Below the pieces are notes generated by a model that ran no database searches, had not been told where the DNA came from, and saw only the letters and a program-made list of their open reading frames with translations. From contig JAPQWV010000328.1 in the NCBI GenBank assembly GCA_027422505.1, forward strand, positions 62,001 to 126,000: a stretch of DNA of 64,000 nt, written 5' to 3'. The position numbers were made by a program, and so were the translations under genes. The stretch is from Craterostigma plantagineum (taxonomy: Eukaryota > Streptophyta > Magnoliopsida > Lamiales > Linderniaceae). Shown piece after piece: positions 57,726-64,000 of the stretch; the stretch's first letter is position 1, and every line of letters starts with the position of its first letter.

Positions 57726-60317
57726 TGTAATACCCTTAAATTTTAATACGGGATTTTTATATAATCAATTATGTAATTTGTGAAGTAGGAATATTGATAT
57801 GGAACTAAAGTTTTGAGGCGAAGACATAGATTTTGCTAGCTTTGAATTAATTCAAAATTTGACCAAAGAATTCAAGATAATTTATAATGCTAGGATATAT
57901 TTAATTTGGGGCTAAAATTTGTTGGGTTATATTTCAAGCGAAAGCCCAAATCATAGGAATAAATTAGGTAATGAGATTTCTTAAGGTTGAGGTAAAACTC
58001 GTCTACCAACGTGTCCCATCATTTAGACTTTCAAAGATTTCATGCTTATCCAACATATACCTTATAACAAAGAGGATTAATAGAAGAAAACCCTCATTCC
58101 CATATACGAACATAATAGCAGAATGTATCTTAGCAAGGGTAAGAAGATTTCGCCATATTGAGGGAGCTAATTTTCAAGAAAAGGTATATGAAGTAGTTAA
58201 CGTGTTTAGTACAATTAATCTATGTTCGATTCATTTTTTTGTAGTTTATATATTATATATGTATATATTCTCACATGATATATAGATGAGATTTAAGGGA
58301 TACCAAATACGTTAGGTAACGCTAACATAAAATCTATATAGAGTCTATGAAGCTCTTAGCATTAGAATCATGTTTGCAACACCTAGGGATATTCTGATAT
58401 AGTAACTTAATAGGAGATTTTCGATGGAACAATGAAAAGAAATGTCGAGAGGAACAATGGAAATGTCGAGAGGAACAATGGAAAGAATTCGATATGTGAA
58501 AGAGGGAAAAATCTCGAGATGCATAAGTTAATTCGACAAAAGTAAAGCTTTCGACATTTATAATATCTCGAAATGTATATAGTCTTGTAAGAATAGTTTC
58601 GACATTTAACTAGGTCTCGACATCCTCAGTCTTATTTCGACGTTCTCAATGTTGTTTCGACATTTAACCAAGCTCGACATTTTGTAAAGATTTCGACATA
58701 TAAAACTCTCGACATTCTACATAAAACATTTCGACATTTAGTAGATCTTAAGAAGTAATAGGTATCGAGATGTTTCAATAGTAATTGATCTCGACATTTT
58801 ACCATGGTTTCGACTTCTTTCAAGAAATGATATTTCGACATTAGATTAGATACTTAGTAAGAATTCGATTAACTTATATCTAGGTCTCGATATTTAACTC
58901 GACATTTGTTATATAAAACGATTTCGATATGTCGACACCATATATTGAAAGTCGATACAAGAACTCGATATTTTATTTGATGTCTCGACATTTATAGTTA
59001 GAGGGTCTCGACATTTTACAAGCCTTCGACATTTTCAATGACTAGATTTCGATATTTACCTTTCTTGATAAGTAAAAGTTTCGACATTTAATTTCGGTAT
59101 TTTAGGATTTTACTATTTCTAGGGTTTTCAATATTTTAGGTTGATTTATTTTTAGGAATATTATTATTTTTAGGTTTTCATAAATTTTAGGGTTTTCTAT
59201 AATTAGGGTTTAGGAACTTGAAGACTTATGTAGTTTAGTAAATATACTAATATGGTAATATTTATGTATTCAGAGGATCGACTTATAGGGATTCCATCAG
59301 ACCGCTTATTTAGCAATAGCGGGAGGACAGGTAGGTGAATTATTTATCTACAATGCGTAAACACCTATGTGATATTTACGTGCTTCTATGTGATTAAAGG
59401 AATTACGTGTTTTACGTGTTTTACGTGTTTTACGTATGTCTCACGTGAAAATATGTTTTTAAGTTATCACGTTTATATGCATGACATATGCATATCATAT
59501 CATTGGGGTGAGATATTTACACCGTATTGAGACGGTTGATTTGAAATATTGTCGAGCGGGGTAGAATGAGATGTTTGTGATTTTTATTGTTGACTCGTTG
59601 AGGAGTCGAGGTTGGTACTCGTATGACACCTGACGGCAGACAGGCGTGATCGATCTGTCTACTCGGGCGTGAACGTCCCGAGGTGCAAAACCGTCGTGAT
59701 TTTATTTTTAGCGGAGGGAGCGACCTGACAGGGCAGTTGCGTGATCGTCAAAACGCTGTCGGCGTAGGCTACCGCTTACGGAAGAGCGGCCTAGCAGGGC
59801 AGTTGCGTGATCGTCAAAACGCTGCTAGTGTAAGCTTCCGTATATTATTGTTATGGGCGCGCGAGGTGTCGAGTCTGACCTAGGGCCCTGTGTTGTGTGT
59901 TTGATAGGATTGTGGGAAAAGAAAGAGTGAACAGTGCATGTGAGATATTGGGATCGGGAATGAGCTTTCACGTGCATACATGCATTTTTATTCACCTACT
60001 GGGCAAATCGCTCAGTGTTTACGTGTTGTAGGTACTGAGTCTGACGCCGACGCGCGTCAAGACTGAGGCGGCTGGTGGCGGTGCTCCACGGACTTTTGAG
60101 GGCGGGGCGGTACATGGATGAAGACCTGTGGAGCGATAATAGAGTTTTTGTTCTTTTGACATTTTTGGGGCTACGCCCGTTGTACAGATACTATGTAAAC
60201 TAGTATTTTATTGTATTATATTATCTTTTAGGAAAAGTTTTTAATTGACGGGCCTTCCGCGGCTTACGTTGCGGAAATCCGCCACTAATCCTAGTTAGAA
60301 AAATGAGGGTCGCCACA
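57726..60317 (+). repeat. Tekay-like 3' LTR
   Basis: It matches the 5' LTR almost base for base. Indels I could see are a 21-bp duplication near 58441-58480, GCAAC inserted near 58376, loss of four bases near 59092, and one-base length changes in a T run and an A run. It ends GGGTCGCCACA, followed by GTATA. Confidence 0.95.
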
Positions 60318-60322
60318 GTATA

Positions 60323-60420
60323 AATAACAAACTAGTCCTAATCAATGGACTAATACAAATAAAGCCCCTATTTACAAGGACAACTAATGAAATGAAGCAC
60401 AATAAAATATAGTCTCTACA
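60323..60420 (-). repeat. Copia 5' LTR, distal part
   Basis: On the minus strand the LTR starts TGTAGAGACTATATTTT at 60420 and joins across the gypsy to 50466 at TTTATACCAAG. Comparison with 32395-32500 confirms the order (TGTGCTT, CTAGTTGTCC-type, ATAGGGG). Confidence 0.85.
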
Positions 60421-61329
60421 CCAAAGCATGAGGGCATCAACCCAACCACGCTATCAGGGATGTAAAGGCATCAACCCAACCATGAGGGCATCACATCAAC
60501 CCAACCATGGTAATCCCCCGACGCATCAACGTCGTTCGTATACTTGCGACTCATCAACATCGCCGACGGCGCATCAACGCATTCTCGGTGCCCCAGAAGC
60601 TGCCCCGAACTTTAGTTATAACTTATTACCAATTGCCCACCTAGACAATTATCATTCGCTTTTTGCGACATCAATCATGCAAGCTCACTAACGTATAACC
60701 CCCAAGTGTTTCGTGCATTCTCGTGCATATGTACCATGCATTAATGCCATAATGCTTATCGTAATCATATCATAACCACGTCACATAATTCACATAAGCA
60801 CGTAAACACTAAATCACAGTCACAAAGGCACAAACAAACAGGTTATGTGTCGTAGGTGAATTTCCACTTACCTGTCGTCACTTGCTATGGTCCTGTGAAA
60901 TTCCTAATTCTTGACCCTTAAGCATAAAAAGTTGTAATCGTCAGTGTGCTAGCTAAGTTAATTGACTATCTAACATTATCGTGCTTGAAACAACATTTGA
61001 AAGGTAGCCGTTTGAAAAGAGTTAGCTAAGTCAAGTTAACTCGTAAAATATCAAGCTAGGCCGAAGGTTTTAAATACCAAAATAACCTTAGATTTTAAAA
61101 TATAGGTTGACCCGGAAATATTAGTCAACATACGAAAATATTCTATTTAAAACTGATTTGGGTCGGGAATAATTTATTTAAAATGATTGGGCCTGAAATC
61201 GGGCGAAAGCCCAAAAATTTAAATGTCGGTCAAACTCTCACAAATTCGGTCAAAGCCCAAATCTTAGATCGTCCGATCCCACTTTCAAAAGCTGGTCAAC
61301 CCAAACACTTGCGGGTCAACGCTCAAATT

Positions 61330-62100
61330 CACGTGACTTTCGCCGCGTTCGCAGAATCGCCCGATTGGACGCGCGAAGCCCGATTTAAGTCCGCAAATCA
61401 CCCGATTGGACGCGTAAAGCCCGATTAAGTCCGCGAATCACCCAATTTCTCTCACAGGAATCACCTCGCGAAATCGATCGGCCCGCGAAACCTACAGTCA
61501 GCCCGCGACTCCTCTCACAGGAATCATCCCGCGAAAATCAATCGGCCCGAGAAATCTAAAATCCGCCTGCGATGCCTCTCACAGGAATCACCCTTCAAGT
61601 CGGCTCGCGAAAGACTATAGCCCTTGAGAATCCGAATTTCGGCCCGCAAAACATGTTTTACATACACATCGAAGCAACCCTTTGGCCCTTGAGAAAGTTT
61701 CGCGACCTGAAACCCATTTGACCGGTTTCCCTATTAGTTCAAAATTGTCTGATACTCAAAATCGCTCGAAACCCTCCTCAACCCTTCATAAACGCTATCT
61801 AAAGTCGCCCGAATTTAGACCCGCGAAATAACCTTTCTCTCTCACAATACGTGAACCCCTCGGCCTGTGGACTAATTTCAGCCCGCCCTATCTCAAGGTT
61901 CGCCAAAGTCCCTAGCCCGCGAATAGAGACCTTTGGCCCGCGAAATCTAATTCCTTCTCTCATATCGCCAACCTTATAACCCACAAATAAATTTTATTAG
62001 CCCGATGAGTCCTCCAATTTACGAAAGTCTATAACCCGCCTAACTACTTTTACGACCCAAGAATCATCCCCCGATTCGTGAACTATCCCAACCTGTGAGA
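61330..62100. repeat. (C/G)CCCGCGAAA motif field
   Basis: CCCGCGAAA, CCGCGAAT and close variants recur irregularly (about 61400, 61430, 61470, 61485, 61530, 61823, 61917 and 61938), often within GGCCCGCGAAATCT. Long near-repeats such as CTCTCACAGGAATCA occur at about 61450, 61514 and 61577. Confidence 0.7.
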
Positions 62101-62748
62101 CTAAGGTTCTACACTTTATAAGAAAAATCCTATTTCCACTCGTAACACTCAAAACCTAAGCATTCAAACCCCCAAATCTTCAATACTTCACTTATAATTC
62201 TCTAATTCCAGTCCTAAGCCTATGAACATGTTCACACCTATTAAAGATATGGGGTTTGGGACGAAAACACATAATACCCAACAATTAACACCAACAAATA
62301 CAAGGTTAGACACCTAGTAAACAACACCATGGTCGAAATCTCACTAACCACGAACAAACTCTATTTTCTGGAAATTCTCTTCACCTTTCAATGCCCCGCA
62401 CATGAATACCCTAAGCACACAAGCATGGATATTCACTCCAAACTCATATGTTAGGTTTAACGAAACACATAACCTCAAATAATAATTACGAAAGTCACCT
62501 AGTACCAAGAAATCCATCATTTCCAACTTGGAGTATTAGCACCCAAGTTTCGAACATTTTCAAGAAATATTTAAATGTTGTCGGCGCGATACTTCACTTC
62601 CTCAATTTCATTTTGATGGTTTGATGGTGGTGAGCTTGCCTAAATTTCCTTTAGCTCGACTTCGTCTTCTTCGTTTCTTGTTTGTTCGGTTTTTTCTTCT
62701 TCTTTTGTTCTCTCTCGCGTTTCTATCTTTGACCCATAATAATTGTTT

Positions 62749-63409
62749 GGGTAAAATGCGTATAACCCCCCCCCCCCCCCCCCCCCGTGGTTGTGCGGAA
62801 ATGCACATAAACCTCTGTGGTTTTTTTATTGCACGACAGTCCCTCGTGGTTTAACTAATGCTGCACCGTACCCCCGAACAACAGTTTTTTGCCCGAAAAT
62901 TGGATTACACGCGCTCTTACTGCATCTGGGTTCAGCTTGGAACATATTTACTGTTAAATAACCAGAATAACCCCAACTATTCACCTTCTTTTCAAATGAG
63001 AACCCTCGGACATTAGTTTTCGCCCGAAATTGGATTACATGCGCTCTTGCACGCGCTCAAATGACCATATTGTTCAATGTTAAATGACCAGAATAAGCCC
63101 AACTATTCACCTTCATTTCAAATGATAACCCCCTGGGTAACATTTTTTATTCTGGATAGGGCCGATGGTTATCATTTGAAAAGAATGTGAATATTTAAGG
63201 TTATTCTAGTCATTTAACAGTAAATAATATGTTCCAAGCTTAACCCACCTGCAGTAAGAGCGCGTGTAATCCAATTTGGACGAGAACTGCTGCCCGGGGG
63301 GTACGGTGCAAAATTAGTTAAACCACAAGAGAGTACCGTGCAATTAAAAAACCACAGGGATTTATGTGCATTTTCGCGAAACCACGAGGGGGCTATACGC
63401 ATTTTACCC
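62749..63409. mobile_element. Mutator-type MITE with long inverted ends, 9-bp TSD
   Basis: The left end GGGTAAAATGCGTATAACCC and the right end, which reads in reverse complement GGGTAAAATGCGTATAGCCC, continue to match for well over 100 bp. Flanking 9-mers are TAATTGTTT (62740-62748) and TAATTATTT (63410-63418), one mismatch. A 9-bp duplication is typical of Mutator-like elements. It is 661 bp long with no transposase. The left arm contains a tandem duplication of about 130 bp (GGATTACA(C/T)GCGCTCTT at about 62902 and 63034) and a run of 21 C. Confidence 0.85.
62766..62786. repeat. Poly-C run, 21 bases
   Basis: Twenty-one consecutive C at the left inner end of the MITE. The matching place in the right arm has only five G/C bases in a mixed context. 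The opposite strand could form G-quadruplexes. Run length is prone to sequencing error. Confidence 0.9.
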
Positions 63410-63890
63410 TAATTATTTTTGTACTAAGTGGCAGGGAGGAGTATGGTGCTCACGTCTTCTAGTGATTAATAGAAGTCATATTTATCTTTTAATTCATTTG
63501 GGCCAAATTTCCAATTCATTTGGGCCTTGGAAACCTTTTATAACAAATTTCCACTAACTTTGACAAGTTTAGTTTAAGTAATATATTATTTTGGATCAAA
63601 CCTATAAATCAACTTGGACTTTTTAAATTACTTGGTTGGCCTCAAATATTTGTTGGATTCTCATTAATTTGGTTTAATTTGCTTGGGTAATATATCACTT
63701 TGGGTCATCATTAGAATTCGACTTGGGCCCTTATTTAATTGGATTATTTATCTAGCTTATCAATAACCTTTTCATTGGGCCGAATTTCTTCGGGTGGATT
63801 ATGGGTCGTTTGAATATTAATTATCTTAATTCGAAGGCTTACAATATTATTTATATTATAATCCCGTATTTAGAATTTACCGGTATTACA

Positions 63891-64000
63891 CTCTCGATAG
63901 TAGTGAGGCGGCACATACCTTTTACGCATTATAGCCTTCATTTCCTCCCATGTCTCGACCGCACGCTCACCAGCTCGCCTCCTCGTCGTCGACAATTGGT
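63891..64000 (-). pseudogene. Gypsy gag fragment interrupted by the LTR
   Basis: The minus strand is open from the window edge to 63891 and encodes RRAGERAVETWEEMKAIMRK followed by RYVPPHYYRE. The ETWEEMK...MRKR(F/Y)VPPHYYRE pattern is typical of a plant Ty3/gypsy gag. The frame runs straight into the LTR at 63890, so the LTR landed inside this gag. The rest lies beyond the window. Confidence 0.7.

Larger units (their letters stand above)
50467..60317 (+). mobile_element. Ty3/gypsy element, Tekay-like chromovirus, complete structure, TSD GTATA
   Basis: Two nearly identical LTRs, a primer binding site, gag, pol ending in a chromodomain, and a polypurine tract make a structurally complete 9851-bp element. 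GTATA flanks it at 50462-50466 and 60318-60322. By eye the LTRs differ by about a dozen substitutions and five indels, whose net length (+20 in the 3' LTR) accounts exactly for 2572 versus 2592 bp. This points to a recent insertion. Coding frames are nevertheless broken. Confidence 0.95.
45290..60420 (-). mobile_element. SIRE-like copia, minus strand, 3'-truncated, hosting a gypsy in its 5' LTR
   Basis: Reading the minus strand from 60420: 5' LTR (60420-60323 and 50466-50214), primer binding site (50211-50200), leader, gag (49133 on), zinc knuckle, spacer, protease and the first part of integrase. It stops at about 45290. Reverse transcriptase, RNase H and 3' LTR are missing. The gypsy at 50467-60317 sits inside the LTR with target duplication GTATA. 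Proteins match the plus-strand relic at 1040-7990 closely. Confidence 0.85.
60421..63890 (-). mobile_element. Older gypsy LTR, minus strand, one end lost
   Basis: The minus strand starts TGTAATACCGGTAAATTC at 63890, matching the start of Tekay-type LTRs. GGTTATGTGTCGTAGGTGAA at about 60841 and GAGGGCATCAACC near 60430 match the solo LTR at 33681-37076 (about 34785 and 34480). The other end is missing because the copia LTR begins at 60420. Inside are a CCCGCGAAA-type motif field (about 61330-62100) and a Mutator-type MITE. Confidence 0.75.

Noticed and set aside
62608..62854. Basic, Arg/Lys-rich and Leu-rich frames around the MITE start
   Set aside because: They arise from a TTCTTC-rich stretch plus the poly-C run. 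Length and composition are explained by simple sequence.

Overview
The window is repeat-dense plant nuclear DNA, most likely from a eudicot. Plant-type Ty1/copia and Ty3/gypsy LTR retrotransposons, a Cassandra-type TRIM carrying 5S rRNA-like sequence, and a SKU5-similar (SKS) multicopper-oxidase-like gene all point that way. I cannot name the species. I recognise only one ordinary host gene, the SKS-like gene at 38680-40356. Almost everything else is LTR retrotransposon, most of it broken and nested.

Layout. 1-1019: end of a minus-strand Tekay-like gypsy (LTR, polypurine tract, integrase C-terminus with chromodomain). About 1040-7990: a decayed SIRE-like copia on the plus strand, split by a gypsy solo LTR (2824-5420, target duplication TTGCT) and a Cassandra-like insertion (about 6129-6568). 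7991-14091: the 3' part of a Tat/Retand-like gypsy, with 53-bp, 29-bp and 47-bp tandem repeats, an antisense ORF relic and a 3' LTR (12826-14091). About 14.1-32.75 kb: a long leader, an ORF unlike gag-pol, and a 352-bp copia-type 3' LTR. Together they look like a large non-autonomous retrotransposon. It hosts an Angela-like copia (17878-27740) and a 2-kb solo LTR (30082-32088, target duplication CCTAT). 32804-37658: a second Retand-like 3' end whose LTR is split by a 3.4-kb solo LTR (33681-37076, target duplication GTCAA).

37659-40389 is the only host-like island: a TATA box, the SKS gene without introns, and a polyadenylation signal. A minus-strand LTR begins 33 bp after the stop codon. 40390-42277: that LTR plus a scrap of its internal region. 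42278-44103: a 5'-truncated Angela-type LTR. 44229-44594: a MITE-like foldback. About 45290-60420: a minus-strand SIRE-like copia (gag, zinc knuckle, protease, part of integrase) whose 5' LTR is split by a young, almost complete Tekay-type gypsy (50467-60317, target duplication GTATA). 60421-63890: an older minus-strand gypsy LTR containing a Mutator-type MITE (62749-63409). 63891-64000: a gypsy gag fragment interrupted by that LTR.

How the parts work together: the elements form a layered insertion record, not a pathway. In all five cases with two preserved edges the younger element can be lifted out at its target duplication and the older sequence closes up, four times exactly and once (Angela) with one mismatch. 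No pol reading frame here is intact, so any activity would need enzymes supplied in trans. The least explained features are the non-gag ORF in a copia-type LTR frame, and dense short CpG-centred motif arrays that recur, with a different core each time, in several LTRs and leaders.
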